A DNA stretch of 64,000 bases, taken from DAIOEK01 sp964648485 (GTDB lineage Bacteria > Chloroflexota > Anaerolineae > Anaerolineales > Anaerolineaceae). Shown here piece after piece: positions 44,602 to 53,660 of this stretch. Position 1 is the first letter of the stretch. Every line of letters starts with the position of its first letter. The stretch is from the NCBI GenBank assembly GCA_964648485.1, contig CAZYOF010000005.1, positions 1 through 64,000 on the forward strand, in the 5' to 3' direction. The translations under genes and the position numbers were made by a program. The notes under the pieces were generated by a model, which saw only the letters and a list, made by a program, of their open reading frames with translations, did not search any database and was not told the origin of the DNA.

Positions 44602-46586
44602 CAGGCTTCCTTTCCGGTGCGGATCCACACCGTCATCTGTGATTTACCGCGGTTGCCCCACAACATGTAGGGGATGAGCGTCAGGGGCAGTCCATCCACA
44701 CTGCGGCAGTTGATTTGTACTATTCCCTCCAGCAAGTCAGGGGTTATCTCCGCCTGCAGGGAGGAAGGGTCAACCTGCACATTGAAAATATCCACACCCG
44801 GGTTGTCCAGGTTTTCGAGACAGTAGACCAGCGGTCCGCGGGTGATTGCCGCCTTCCCGGCATGTCCCTTCACTTTCGGGTGTGCCCGCAATATTCGGAT
44901 GGGCATTTCGAAGCGTATCTCGATCTCATCCCCGGAACCGATTGGTGAATCGATGCTGAGGAAAGCTGCACCACGGGGGTCGTATCCACTGGCGGTGGGT
45001 TCCAGCGCGTTGGGCGATATCGAATTCAATGACAATTCCCTTCCGTTCAATGATAGCTGCGGTTTGGCAGCCCACGATGGCAGCCGGAACTGGAGATTAA
45101 TGGTATGCTGTTCGGCATTCTGCGGATGGACATCCAGAATCTGGATTTTTGTATATCCTTCCCACGGCAGGCGCGATTCCATCTGCAGGCGGATAGCCAG
45201 ACTCCCGCCATCTGCGGCTGGCATCTCAATCACCCGCGCGGGGCAAGAGACATATTGCTGTAGAACCAGTTCTCCGGGTGATATGGAGAAAACATACCGG
45301 TCAAGATTTGCCCAGGTACGCGAGAGGTTCGACGAGCAGCAGGGGATGGCGTACCATGGTTGGCGGGTGACGCCGCCGCTGCACGCGAGCGGGTTGTTGT
45401 ACAGGTAGGTCGTGCCATCCAGACCCATCCCCACGGCAGAGGCGTTGTAAAGCTGCCATTCGAACAGGTCGCTGTATTGGGGTTTCCCGGTGAGCTTTGC
45501 CATTTCATGGTTCCAGAACATGCTCCCCAGGGCGGCGCAGGTCTCGGCATACGCGAATTCCGGATCGAGCTCATAATCGTTGCCAAAGCCTTCCATGCCG
45601 GGCAGCGAGCCAATCCCGCCGGTGACATACATGCGCCGCGAAACCATGTGGTCCCATGCCTTTTCGAGGGCAGGAAGCAGGGTTTTATCACCGGTGATGC
45701 CTGCCAGCATGGCGGTGGCAGTCTCGAGGTAGGTGAACCGTACCGAGTGTCCCACGGGTACTTTCTGCTCGCGGATGGGCGCATGCTGTTGAAAGTATTT
45801 GCCGCTCAGCGCGCTGGCGTACCAGCGTGCTGTGGTGTTTGGCGGATGTCTGGCTTCATTTCCGGGCGGCAGCGGATAAGCCTGGTGGTCGGGATGCGCC
45901 AGCAGGTAAGCCTGATTTGCTTTTTGCACCGCTTTGGTTCGTTCGCCCACGCTGATATTCTGGCGTAAGATGGAAAGGGCAAACCCTCCTGCTCTGCCGC
46001 GCTGCTCGAGGAACTGGCGCGCCATCTCAAGGTAAGCGGTATCTCCCGGTGTCACCCGGTGCAGGCGCAGCAGGGCGATCTCGATTTCTTCATGTCCGGG
46101 TGTGTACGCAGGTCCTTTGCCGCGAAAATCTGCCACAACCCGGTCCGCTGCCTTACGGGCAATCTCCAGCAAATCGATCTCTCCGGTTGTCTCAAAGCGG
46201 GTTACTCCGGCTTCAATAAGATGCCCGTGGCAGTAGAGTTCGTGCTCGATCTGCAGGTTCCGCCAGCGGATCGCGGGGAAGTGCAGCTGGCTATAGGTGA
46301 AGATGTAACCATCCGGGCATTGAGCCCGCCGGATGAGGTCGATTAAGTCATCCACCAGTTGGGCAAGCTCATCATCCGGGGAAGACCCGAGGATGCGGCA
46401 GGCAGCCTCCAGCCATTTGTAGGCATCGGAATCGGCGAAGAACCAGCCTTCACGAAAGCCTTCCGCTTCACCGGCTGCCAGACGAAAATTATGGATGCAG
46501 CCGGATTTCTCCAATTGTGCCCACTGGTGGAAGATAGCACGGCGGGCATTGACTTCACGGCGGTGGGACCAGAAATCAGCCAGCAT
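44601..46586 (-). CDS. GH127-family beta-L-arabinofuranosidase-like hydrolase
   Basis: 661 residues. FWSHRREVNARRAIFHQW at 5-22, HELYCHGHLIEAGV near 115, the stretch YVTGGIGSLPGMEGFGNDYE, and the catalytic metal site typical of the characterised GH127 enzyme HypBA1: E348-T-C350 in FAYAETCAALG and C416-C417 in WYAIPCCSSN. These correspond to Glu338/Cys340/Cys417/Cys418 of that enzyme, where a cysteine is the nucleophile and Zn holds the site. No signal peptide, so cytoplasmic. It releases L-arabinose from beta-L-arabinofuranosyl units in characterised relatives. Overlaps the upstream transporter gene by 11 nt. Confidence 0.9.
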   Translation of the reverse strand: MLADFWSHRREVNARRAIFHQWAQLEKSGCIHNFRLAAGEAEGFREGWFFADSDAYKWLEAACRILGSSPDDELAQLVDDLIDLIRRAQCPDGYIFTYSQLHFPAIRWRNLQIEHELYCHGHLIEAGVTRFETTGEIDLLEIARKAADRVVADFRGKGPAYTPGHEEIEIALLRLHRVTPGDTAYLEMARQFLEQRGRAGGFALSILRQNISVGERTKAVQKANQAYLLAHPDHQAYPLPPGNEARHPPNTTARWYASALSGKYFQQHAPIREQKVPVGHSVRFTYLETATAMLAGITGDKTLLPALEKAWDHMVSRRMYVTGGIGSLPGMEGFGNDYELDPEFAYAETCAALGSMFWNHEMAKLTGKPQYSDLFEWQLYNASAVGMGLDGTTYLYNNPLACSGGVTRQPWYAIPCCSSNLSRTWANLDRYVFSISPGELVLQQYVSCPARVIEMPAADGGSLAIRLQMESRLPWEGYTKIQILDVHPQNAEQHTINLQFRLPSWAAKPQLSLNGRELSLNSISPNALEPTASGYDPRGAAFLSIDSPIGSGDEIEIRFEMPIRILRAHPKVKGHAGKAAITRGPLVYCLENLDNPGVDIFNVQVDPSSLQAEITPDLLEGIVQINCRSVDGLPLTLIPYMLWGNRGKSQMTVWIRTGKEA

Positions 46587-47877
46587 GTGATTCTACCGGC
46601 TGCGATTTTTTACCGCGCAGGAACGCGAGCGGAATTAAACCCAGCATTGCAATGACTGAACCGACCTGGAAGATGATCGGCACCGGGATGAAACCCGCCT
46701 CGCCGTTGAGCGTGGTGGGGATACCATAAGTCTGGATGAGCCAGGATCCAAGTGCGGGTCCAAGAACCATGGGAATGGCGATCCAGAAGATCATGCGGAT
46801 ACCGAGGAATTTCCCGCGGTTTTGTTCGGGCAGCAGGTCTTTCAACCAGGCGACCGAAGCCACGGATACCGCGACCGAAAAAGCCTGCCAGAGAAAGCCG
46901 GTGAAAGCCAGCAGCGGCAGGGTCTTGACCAGCGAAAGAAGTATTCCACCAAGGGCGCTGACAACAATGGCGATGGCAAGCATGGCTTTCTTATTCCACT
47001 TATCGGCGAGGATGCCAAACGGGATGGCTACGATGGCGGATCCGACCATCACCGCCCCGCCGATGATACTGAATTCGCTTTTGCTGACCCCGATGTAATT
47101 TTCGAGATACACGATCAGGTAAGGGAAGGAGACCTGCATGCCGATGCTGGTTACCATGATAAAGAGCAGCAAGACGAATAACTCCCGGTTGTTGCGCAAG
47201 GTGTCCATATTGAACAGGCTGGCAAACTCAGACCAGAAAGGCGGGTGCGTTGTCTCCGTTTCGGGCAGGGGAGTGTCGTGCAGAAAATAGCCAGCTACCA
47301 GCCCGGTGACGAGGACGATGCCGCCCAGCACATAGAAGAAGATGAAATAGCCCACCGCGTCAATGAGCATACCCGCGGCGACCATCGCCACGATTTGGGC
47401 GATGAATACGCTCAGGTTGAGTACCCCCTCAATTCTCCCGCGCTGATCACTGGTGGCGATGTCGGTCGTCCATGCGTTGAAAGCGGCATCGTTGGCGGTG
47501 GAGCCAAAGAAGGTCATCACCGAATCGGCGAGCACCACCATGATTACAGCCAGACTGGTCACCTTGATGTATGCCACCGTGGGGAAGAGGATGGTTGAAA
47601 GACCCCAGAGGATGTAGCCAAAAAGGATGAAGGGGCGGCGCCTGCCCCAGCGGGAACGGGTGCGGTCGCTGAGGGTGCCCATCAGCAAGGTGGTGAGCGT
47701 GGCGGTGATGGCGCTGCCGGCGACCATCCACGCGACCGGGCGCGGGTCGGGGGTGATGGTATCGAACACGAAGGTATTGAACCAGCTGTTCTCCACCGCC
47801 CATGCAATCTGCCCGGTGGTTGCCAGCGCAATGATAATGATCCAGGTGGAGGGGGTAATTCGGTGAGCGGCTTTCAT
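46576..47877 (-). CDS. GPH/MFS-family oligosaccharide symporter
   Basis: 433 residues with 12 membrane spans. WAVENSWFNTFVFDTITPDPR near 25 and the loop SDRTRSRWGRRRPFILFGYI near 70-88 (MFS motif A form, RWGRRRP) are typical of the glycoside-pentoside-hexuronide cation symporters, as is SVMTFFGSTANDAAFNAW. It is the first gene of the operon and should bring in the arabinoside that the two hydrolases then cut. AGGTGACA lies before the ATG. The upstream 180 bp, shared with a divergent lipoprotein gene, hold no clear -10/-35 pair that I trust and no LacI gene next to it. Confidence 0.85.
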   Translation of the reverse strand: MKAAHRITPSTWIIIIALATTGQIAWAVENSWFNTFVFDTITPDPRPVAWMVAGSAITATLTTLLMGTLSDRTRSRWGRRRPFILFGYILWGLSTILFPTVAYIKVTSLAVIMVVLADSVMTFFGSTANDAAFNAWTTDIATSDQRGRIEGVLNLSVFIAQIVAMVAAGMLIDAVGYFIFFYVLGGIVLVTGLVAGYFLHDTPLPETETTHPPFWSEFASLFNMDTLRNNRELFVLLLFIMVTSIGMQVSFPYLIVYLENYIGVSKSEFSIIGGAVMVGSAIVAIPFGILADKWNKKAMLAIAIVVSALGGILLSLVKTLPLLAFTGFLWQAFSVAVSVASVAWLKDLLPEQNRGKFLGIRMIFWIAIPMVLGPALGSWLIQTYGIPTTLNGEAGFIPVPIIFQVGSVIAMLGLIPLAFLRGKKSQPVESHAG

Positions 47878-48059
47878 GAGTTTATGTCACCTTTCTGAGG
47901 GTGGATATAGGTTAATGATACAGGAAAAAATGTCAGGTGAAACCTATACTGATTCGTAGGGAATAGGATTGGGGATTATACAAAATGAGTGAATAATCCA
48001 TTCACCCGATGCAAAATGAGAGCACAGGTATGATCACATTTTTCCAGGGTGCGTTGAAA

Positions 48060-48539
48060 ATGAGAATTACTTACAGATTGGCTTTTTTCATGTTCTTGGT
48101 TTTTACGCTGGTGGGATGCAATGGGAACCATGCTGATAGTTCCACAGAAGTTCTTCAGAAGAATCTGGAGAAATGGCAGGAGATGAAAATTCAAGACTAC
48201 AGAATTGAAGTGATGGTAGTAAACAGTATCTGGCATGCACAAAAAAATGCGCTTACAGTTATAAATGGCTCTCCGGTAGATGCCGAAAGTACCTGTTCAC
48301 CAGCCCCAATGGAGTTTGGAGAATGTGTAATTCAGACATTTGATTTGCATGACTTTGAAGTAGAGGGTTTATTTAGCAAAGCTCAAGAAGTGTTGAAAAG
48401 TGATGGTGCTGCTGACATAGAAGTTAAATATGATCCTGACTATAGTTTTCCAGTTGAAATATCATATGATGCTCCTGCTATAGTGGATGATGATTGGTCC
48501 TGGCGGGTGATTTCGTTTACTCAGATAACAGAAAGGTAG
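48060..48539 (+). CDS. DUF6174 lipoprotein
   Basis: 159 residues from ATG 48060; earlier in-frame starts (48009, 48030) are possible but extend the signal unusually. MRITYRLAFFMFLVFTLVGC is a lipoprotein signal, Cys at residue 20. The mature domain has LEKWQEMKIQDYRIEVMVVN, DLHDFEVEGLFSKAQEVL and VKYDPDYSFPVEISYD, the order seen in DUF6174. Function unknown. It is 7 bp upstream of the DUF2568 gene. Confidence 0.7.
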   Translation: MRITYRLAFFMFLVFTLVGCNGNHADSSTEVLQKNLEKWQEMKIQDYRIEVMVVNSIWHAQKNALTVINGSPVDAESTCSPAPMEFGECVIQTFDLHDFEVEGLFSKAQEVLKSDGAADIEVKYDPDYSFPVEISYDAPAIVDDDWSWRVISFTQITER

Positions 48540-48546
48540 GAAAAAT

Positions 48547-48990
48547 TTGAAATATAGCAATCATCCCATCAATCTGGCTTTACGGTTTTTTCTTGAGCTG
48601 GCTGCCCTGGCGGAATATGCAATGTGGGGATGGCGTATCGGTGAGGGGTTTGTTCGCTTCCTGCTGGCAATCGGGCTGCCACTCGTGTTGGCAATAATCT
48701 GGGGCACATTTCGGGTGCCAAATGATCCGGGCAAGGCGCCCGTACCTGTGCCGGGTACCATCCGGTTGCTCTATGAAGCCCTTTATTTTGGCGGTGCTGC
48801 TACCTGCTTCTTCCTGATTTCAAATCCTGGGGAACACCTCTGGGCTGTGATTTTTACATTTCTGATCGTTATCCACTACTTAACCTCACTGGACCGGGTA
48901 AAAAAATGCTTGGATATCAACCATAACCGGCAGAAATCTCATTCGTTGATAGGGTACAATATAAAAAGCTATAAAGATCCAATAATATAA
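48547..48990 (+). CDS. DUF2568 (YrdB-like) membrane protein
   Basis: 147 residues from TTG 48547 with GTAGGAAAAA upstream. INLALRFFLELAALAEYAMWGWRIG (about 8-32), IIWGTFRVPNDPG and RLLYEALYFGGAATCFFL are the conserved segments of DUF2568. Four membrane spans. The C-terminal 40 residues (after DRVKKCL) are charged and look extra to the family. Function unknown. Probably co-transcribed with the lipoprotein gene before it; ClC follows after 28 bp. Confidence 0.8.
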   Translation: MKYSNHPINLALRFFLELAALAEYAMWGWRIGEGFVRFLLAIGLPLVLAIIWGTFRVPNDPGKAPVPVPGTIRLLYEALYFGGAATCFFLISNPGEHLWAVIFTFLIVIHYLTSLDRVKKCLDINHNRQKSHSLIGYNIKSYKDPII

Positions 48991-49018
48991 CACAAGAGTA
49001 CACCTATCAAACCTGATC

Positions 49019-50632
49019 ATGCCTGAAAGTAAAAAACTCGAAGAATTCAATCTAAATCCTGAGGTAAAAGAGCAGGCAGTCCGTTCTGAAGTGGAAGACT
49101 ATCTCTCGATTAAACAACAGCGACGCTGGATCTTTCCCCGCGCTGCGTTGGTGGGCGCTTGCGCCGGTTTGGTGGCATTGGCATTTCGTGCAGCACTGAC
49201 CGAAATAGATTACTTCCGTAACCAGATGATTATGCAGGCGAAAGCATCTCCGGCAATCGGTTGGCTTTTACCTGTTTTATTTACCCTTATTGGTGCTTTG
49301 TTATCAGTATTTCTGGTTAGTAAATATTCCCCGGAGGCAGCAGGCAGCGGTATCCCCCATCTGGAAGCTGTGCTCCATAGATTTCGAAAACTGAATTGGC
49401 GGAGTGTTTTGCCCGTGAAATTTGTGGGAGGGTTGGCGGCAATCGGGGGTGGGCTGGCTTTAGGGCGTGAGGGTCCCACGGTGCAGATGGGCGGAGCAGT
49501 AGGAGATGCGATAGCCCGTTTATTAAAGGTCACCGAGCGGGAACGTCTGACTTTGATCTCTGCTGGTGCGGGCGCGGGATTGGCGGCAGCTTTTAATGCA
49601 CCACTATCAGGTTTGATATTTGTTCTGGAAGAAATTCGCCGCGATTTCCAACCGATTGTATTTGGAGCTGCGTTTATTGCGGCAGTTATTGCAGATATTA
49701 TTGCGCGCATTGGCACCGGACAGTTCCCGGTATTTGCAGTTCCCAGTTATCCGCTTCCTCCTCTTGGTTCTTTGATATTCTTTGCGATTCTGGGTGTTTT
49801 AGCAGGGTTGCTGGGTGTCTTGTTTAATCGCAGCCTGTTAACTGCACAGACGTTATTTTCGCGGATTCCCGTTCGCCGGGTATACATTGTTACGGCTGTT
49901 ATTGGAGGAATGATTGGTCTGATTGGCTGGTTTCAGCCACAATTGATAGGCAGTGGACATGTTCTGGCGGAATTTGCTCTTAAAGGTCATACTCCTTTAC
50001 TGGTTATACCATTATTTTTCATTATCAGGCTGCTGCTCACTTCGCTAAGTTACAGCACGGGTGCGGCAGGCGGGATTTTTGCGCCCTTGCTTGTACTTGG
50101 CGCGCTGTTAGGATTGGGAGTGGGTGAAGTCGCTCACCAGATCAACCCGCAACTCGTGCCTATACCGGGTGTATTTGCTGTCGTGGGGATGGCAGCGTAT
50201 TTTACAGCGGTTGTTCGGGCGCCATTGACCGGAATTATGCTGATTGTTGAAATGACCGGGAATTATTCACAGATGCTCCCGCTATTAGTAAGTTGTTTTA
50301 TCGCATACATTGTAGCGGAAGCGCTCAAAGATTTGCCCATTTACGAGGCGCTGCTTGAACGCGATTTGAAGCGGTTGGGCGTAGATGCGGTAATTACCGA
50401 TCCAGTTGTTGTTGAATTTACTATACAGGCAGATGCGCCATTTTCCGGCATGCACATTCGTGATCTTGGACTTCCTCCCGGTTGTATCATTATCCGATGC
50501 AAAGATGGCAAGAGGGAGTGGGTTCCAAAAGCCAATACCCGTCTGGATGCTGATATGCTGATTACAGCAGTCATTTCACCTGATGCCAAAGGTGGTATGG
50601 AAATTCTGCGTCAAGGTTGTAAAGCTGATTAA
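49019..50632 (+). CDS. ClC-family chloride/proton antiporter
   Basis: 537 residues. The ClC selectivity motifs are GSGIPHLEAVL (109), GREGPTVQMGG (149-159, gating Glu151) and GGIFAPLLVLGALLGL (about 350). The internal proton glutamate is present in FVLEEIRRDF (E204/E205), so it is more likely a 2 Cl-/H+ exchanger than a channel. The C-terminal ~80 residues (FTIQADAPFSGMHIRDLGLPPG) form a TrkA-C/RCK-C domain, a known extension that may bind a regulatory ligand. Membrane-located. No strong RBS is evident (AACCTGATC). Confidence 0.9.
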   Translation: MPESKKLEEFNLNPEVKEQAVRSEVEDYLSIKQQRRWIFPRAALVGACAGLVALAFRAALTEIDYFRNQMIMQAKASPAIGWLLPVLFTLIGALLSVFLVSKYSPEAAGSGIPHLEAVLHRFRKLNWRSVLPVKFVGGLAAIGGGLALGREGPTVQMGGAVGDAIARLLKVTERERLTLISAGAGAGLAAAFNAPLSGLIFVLEEIRRDFQPIVFGAAFIAAVIADIIARIGTGQFPVFAVPSYPLPPLGSLIFFAILGVLAGLLGVLFNRSLLTAQTLFSRIPVRRVYIVTAVIGGMIGLIGWFQPQLIGSGHVLAEFALKGHTPLLVIPLFFIIRLLLTSLSYSTGAAGGIFAPLLVLGALLGLGVGEVAHQINPQLVPIPGVFAVVGMAAYFTAVVRAPLTGIMLIVEMTGNYSQMLPLLVSCFIAYIVAEALKDLPIYEALLERDLKRLGVDAVITDPVVVEFTIQADAPFSGMHIRDLGLPPGCIIIRCKDGKREWVPKANTRLDADMLITAVISPDAKGGMEILRQGCKAD

Positions 50633-50675
50633 CTTCCTTTAGATATTTAATACAGATGCAAGCAAGGGAGGGAAA

Positions 50676-51029
50676 ATGAATATTGTTATGTGGGTTATCC
50701 AGGCAATCATTGCCATCAAGCTGGTGACAGTGGTGATCACACACGGTTTTCAGCAGTCAAAATCCACCATGCGGGAAGCCATTGAAAAATCGGGCGGTAA
50801 TCCGAAACCATTGCTGTATGTCATTGGAGGTCTGAGCCTGTTGGCGGCGATTGGCATACTGCTGCCGGTTCAGTTTGGCGTGTTTCCGTTGATCTACACG
50901 GGGGTGATCCTGCTGGCGTCGATTCCATTTCACCTTCGCTGCCGGGAAAAGCCAAAGGTGTTTGTCAGCCTGATTTTATTCATGCTGGTTTGTGCAGTGT
51001 ACTGTGGACGTTGGATACTATTCATCTGA
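50676..51029 (+). CDS. Small four-span membrane protein (DoxX/DUF4267-like by eye)
   Basis: 117 residues from ATG 50676 with AAGGGAGG upstream. It has four hydrophobic segments: VMWVIQAIIAIKLVTVVITHGF, LLYVIGGLSLLAAIGILLPV, VFPLIYTGVILLASIPFH and VFVSLILFMLVCAVYCGRW. The pattern resembles DoxX-like small membrane proteins, but no family motif is decisive. It is 43 bp after the ClC gene and could be in the same transcript. Confidence 0.6.
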   Translation: MNIVMWVIQAIIAIKLVTVVITHGFQQSKSTMREAIEKSGGNPKPLLYVIGGLSLLAAIGILLPVQFGVFPLIYTGVILLASIPFHLRCREKPKVFVSLILFMLVCAVYCGRWILFI

Positions 51030-51231
51030 GAAGCATGCTGAGTATCCCTGATGGGAGGCAGTTGGCTAATTTATGGTATGATGATTAGAGCCCTTGTTAA
51101 ATTATTAGTGTGAAGTTTTCTATAGATACGGTTGTTTCCTGGAATCGTGGATAGAAACTCATTCAATATCATGTTTTCACTAATAAATACTGCGTGGGCA
51201 ATTAAATCCAAATTAAGGAGGTCAAGATAAT

Positions 51232-52623
51232 ATGGCTGGAATCGCGGGCATATCAGAGCCCGGTAAACAAACTCAGGTAAGGAAAATGGTGGATAAAATC
51301 ACCAAACGGGGGAAAGATCACAACAAAACAATCGAAACGCAATATGTAACCATGCAATCGATCTGGTCAAATGAAGAATCTGGTCAGGAATCAAAAAAGC
51401 TAAATGATCGGGCAGCCTGGGATGGAATCAACCTCCCTGAGAAACTGGTTGACAAGCTGGCGGACTGGCGTGAACCATTTGCCGTTGCCGAAACCGAAAA
51501 AGACGGATTGTTATTAGCTAGAGATTTATTAGGGGTAAAACCCCTTTATTATGGCAGAGCGAATGGTGCTCTCGCTTTTGCGTCGGAGGTCAAAGCATTA
51601 ATGGCTGTGACCGATGATATCCATGAGTTCCCCGCGGGATCGTGGTATTCCGCCAGAGATGGATTCACCTCATTTAAGAAACTCGAACCGGGCATTCCCC
51701 TGCTGGATGATCCATTGATCATTGCGGATGAACTTCGCAAAAAACTGGATGAAGCAATCGAATGCAGAGTAGTATCTGATTCAATGGGAAGCTGGCTTTC
51801 GGGCGGAGTTGATTCATCGGTAATCGCTGTGCTGGCGCGAAAATATGTTCGAGATTTTCATTCGTTTGTCAGCGGAGTGGAAGGCGCGCCGGATATTCAA
51901 TTTGGCACCCAGATGGCTGAATTCCTGGGAACGACGCACCATGTGATCACTGTCACCCTTCAGGATATGTTGCGGGCGCTGCCCGAAGTCATCTACCACC
52001 TGGAGTCATTTGACGCGCTACTGGTCCGCTCATCGATAACAAATTACTTGACTGCAAAAGTCGTATCGGATTATGTGGGCTCGGTATTTTCAGGTGAAGG
52101 CGGTGATGAGCTTTTTGCCGGTTATGATTACATCAAAGAACTTCCGGAAACCTCGATACAATCTGAGCTGATAGATATTACCATGCGGCTGCATAATACT
52201 GCCCTGCAGCGTGTGGACCGCAGCGCCTATGCACACGGCGTTGTTCCGATGATCCCATTCACGGATATGCGGGTGGTGGAGTATGCTTTCCGCATCCCCG
52301 CCAAATACAAACTGTACCGCGAAAATGGTAAGGCAATCGAGAAATGGATTTTACGCAAAGCGGTGGATGGGCTGGTGCCGGATTCCATTTTGTGGCGACC
52401 TAAAGCAAAATTCTGGCAGGGTGCGGGGGTCAGGGAAATCCTGCATGACTATGCATTGGATGCCATCAGCGATGCAGATTTTGCCCGAGAGCGGAATCTG
52501 CCTAATGGCTGGCAGTTGCACAGTAAAGAAGAGCTGATGTACTACCGCATCTTCAAAGAGTATTTTGGCGATCTGCCCAACCTGGATTGGATGGGGCGCA
52601 CGAAAGGTGCTCCAGTTGAGTAG
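51232..52623 (+). CDS. Asparagine synthase-like protein lacking the glutaminase cysteine
   Basis: 463 residues from ATG 51232 (AAGGAGGTC upstream). The synthetase half is complete: LSGGVDSSVIAVLA at 189-202 (PP-loop), FSGEGGDELFAGYDY near 285, and FRIPAKYKLYRENGKAIEKW. The N-terminal glutaminase half is shortened to about 150 residues; it keeps ARDLLGVKPLYYG and FASEVKALM, but begins MAGIAG instead of MCGI, so the N-terminal nucleophile Cys2 is absent and glutamine hydrolysis should fail. It may use free ammonia or amidate another substrate. It stands alone and ends in a palindrome. Confidence 0.85.
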   Translation: MAGIAGISEPGKQTQVRKMVDKITKRGKDHNKTIETQYVTMQSIWSNEESGQESKKLNDRAAWDGINLPEKLVDKLADWREPFAVAETEKDGLLLARDLLGVKPLYYGRANGALAFASEVKALMAVTDDIHEFPAGSWYSARDGFTSFKKLEPGIPLLDDPLIIADELRKKLDEAIECRVVSDSMGSWLSGGVDSSVIAVLARKYVRDFHSFVSGVEGAPDIQFGTQMAEFLGTTHHVITVTLQDMLRALPEVIYHLESFDALLVRSSITNYLTAKVVSDYVGSVFSGEGGDELFAGYDYIKELPETSIQSELIDITMRLHNTALQRVDRSAYAHGVVPMIPFTDMRVVEYAFRIPAKYKLYRENGKAIEKWILRKAVDGLVPDSILWRPKAKFWQGAGVREILHDYALDAISDADFARERNLPNGWQLHSKEELMYYRIFKEYFGDLPNLDWMGRTKGAPVE

Positions 52624-52646
52624 TAAGCAAGCACAGATAGAAATAA

Positions 52647-52670
52647 TACTGCCCCGAATTCGGGGCAGTA
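52647..52670. terminator. Perfect 24-bp palindrome after the asparagine synthase-like gene
   Basis: TACTGCCCCGAA (52647-52658) is followed directly by its exact complement (52659-52670), centred on GAATTC with no free loop. Position 24 bp after the stop suggests a transcription terminator, but no T tract follows. It shares the core CCCGAATTCGGG with the longer palindrome at 58741. Confidence 0.7.
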
Positions 52671-52688
52671 TCAATAATACTCAAATAT

Positions 52689-52895
52689 TTAATGGATTTG
52701 TGCTCTCGAAAGGTAGTCCCTATACCAACTGATGGTTTCATGCACAGCAACTTCATGCGATGTAGAAATATCTCCAAATGCCTGGATGAATTTTGTTGAA
52801 TCCACGCGGAAGGGTTTTTCAAATTCATAATACATCTCAACCATTTCGCGGGCGGCATAATGTATCAGGGAAATAACGGAATACTGGATTTTCAA
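52689..52895 (-). pseudogene. C-terminal remnant of an NAD-dependent epimerase/dehydratase
   Basis: The 68-residue frame reads AAREMVEMYYEFEKPFRVDSTKFIQAFGD then STSHEVAVHETISWYRDYL, which is the last ~60 residues of extended-SDR epimerase/dehydratase proteins (usual length 300 or more). The Rossmann and catalytic parts are missing, and nothing related is found in the 170 bp upstream on that strand. It is most likely a decayed gene rather than a small functional protein. The assignment rests on the C-terminal signature only. Confidence 0.6.
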
Positions 52896-53065
52896 TAAAT
52901 TTCATCTCACAGATTAGACAAATATAAGTCACACCCCAGATTGGGATGTATTATTTGATTCTACAGCCCCGTCTATATATTTATTGACCTGGTTTGTCCG
53001 GATAACACCAAGATTCAATCCTGCCTGCTGTTTGAACCAATCAGGATATTTGGAAAGGACATCTT

Positions 53066-53581
53066 ATGTTAAATAAAAAAACCCAACCGTTACGCGATGA
53101 GCATGCGGATCTCCTGAACCATATTGAAAGCCTGCGAAAGGCTGGCGATGCTCTTGATGAAGGAATGCTCAGTTATGAAGTACAGCAAAAAATGGATGAA
53201 GCTTATGAGTTTTTGACCAGTTCCCTTATTCCTCACGCGGAAGCTGAAGAGAAAATTCTTTATCCGGTGATTCAAAAGGTAATGGGCAGCCCACTGGCAA
53301 CCGAAACCATGGTCCATGATCACAAGGAGATAGCAAATCTGGCGCAGCAGCTCGCGATGCAGCGTTCTCAGATACTCAGTCCAGTCCTCTCCAGGGAGGC
53401 ATCCAACTCTCTACGCAGGGTGCTTTACGGGCTGTATACATTGGTGAAAATGCATTTTCTGAAAGAGGAAGAGATCTACCTCCCCTTATTGGATCTACAC
53501 CTGAAGAATGAGGAAGCTGCCATTTTATTTGCTGATCTTAAGGATGCAGGCAGAGAAAGATTAATTAAATCTCACGCTTAA
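53066..53581 (+). CDS. Hemerythrin-like (HHE) protein
   Basis: 171 residues. The HHE cation-binding pattern is there: PLRDEHADLLNHIESL at 8-23, SLIPHAEAEEKILYPVI near 53-69, METMVHDHKEIANL-type ETMVHDHKEI near 80-90 and HFLKEEEIYLPLLDLH near 131-146. The histidines and carboxylates can hold a di-iron site that binds O2 or NO or senses redox. It is cytoplasmic with no extra domain. AAAGGACATCTT lies before the ATG. It is convergent with an SDR gene, with a shared hairpin between. Confidence 0.85.
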   Translation: MLNKKTQPLRDEHADLLNHIESLRKAGDALDEGMLSYEVQQKMDEAYEFLTSSLIPHAEAEEKILYPVIQKVMGSPLATETMVHDHKEIANLAQQLAMQRSQILSPVLSREASNSLRRVLYGLYTLVKMHFLKEEEIYLPLLDLHLKNEEAAILFADLKDAGRERLIKSHA

Positions 53582-53616
53582 GTTGCTTATTTACTTTCTG
53601 TTTTTGTGGATAAAAA

Positions 53617-53652
53617 TTACCGGGTTTCTAGATAGAACTTAAAGCCCGGTAA
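53617..53652 (-). terminator. Hairpin terminator between hemerythrin and SDR genes
   Basis: TTACCGGG (53617-53624) pairs with CCCGGTAA (53645-53652). On the minus strand the stem is followed by TTTTTATCC, so it best fits a terminator for the SDR gene that ends at 53661. Confidence 0.65.
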
Positions 53653-53660
53653 GTAGCATA

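Noticed and set aside
45230..45968. Open frames of 184-202 codons on both strands inside the GH127 gene
   Set aside because: They overlap the full GH127 coding region, have low-complexity composition and no recognisable domain.
42808..47877. The GH operon as a laterally acquired island
   Set aside because: Its composition resembles the neighbouring genes, and no integrase, transposase, tRNA or flanking repeats are present.
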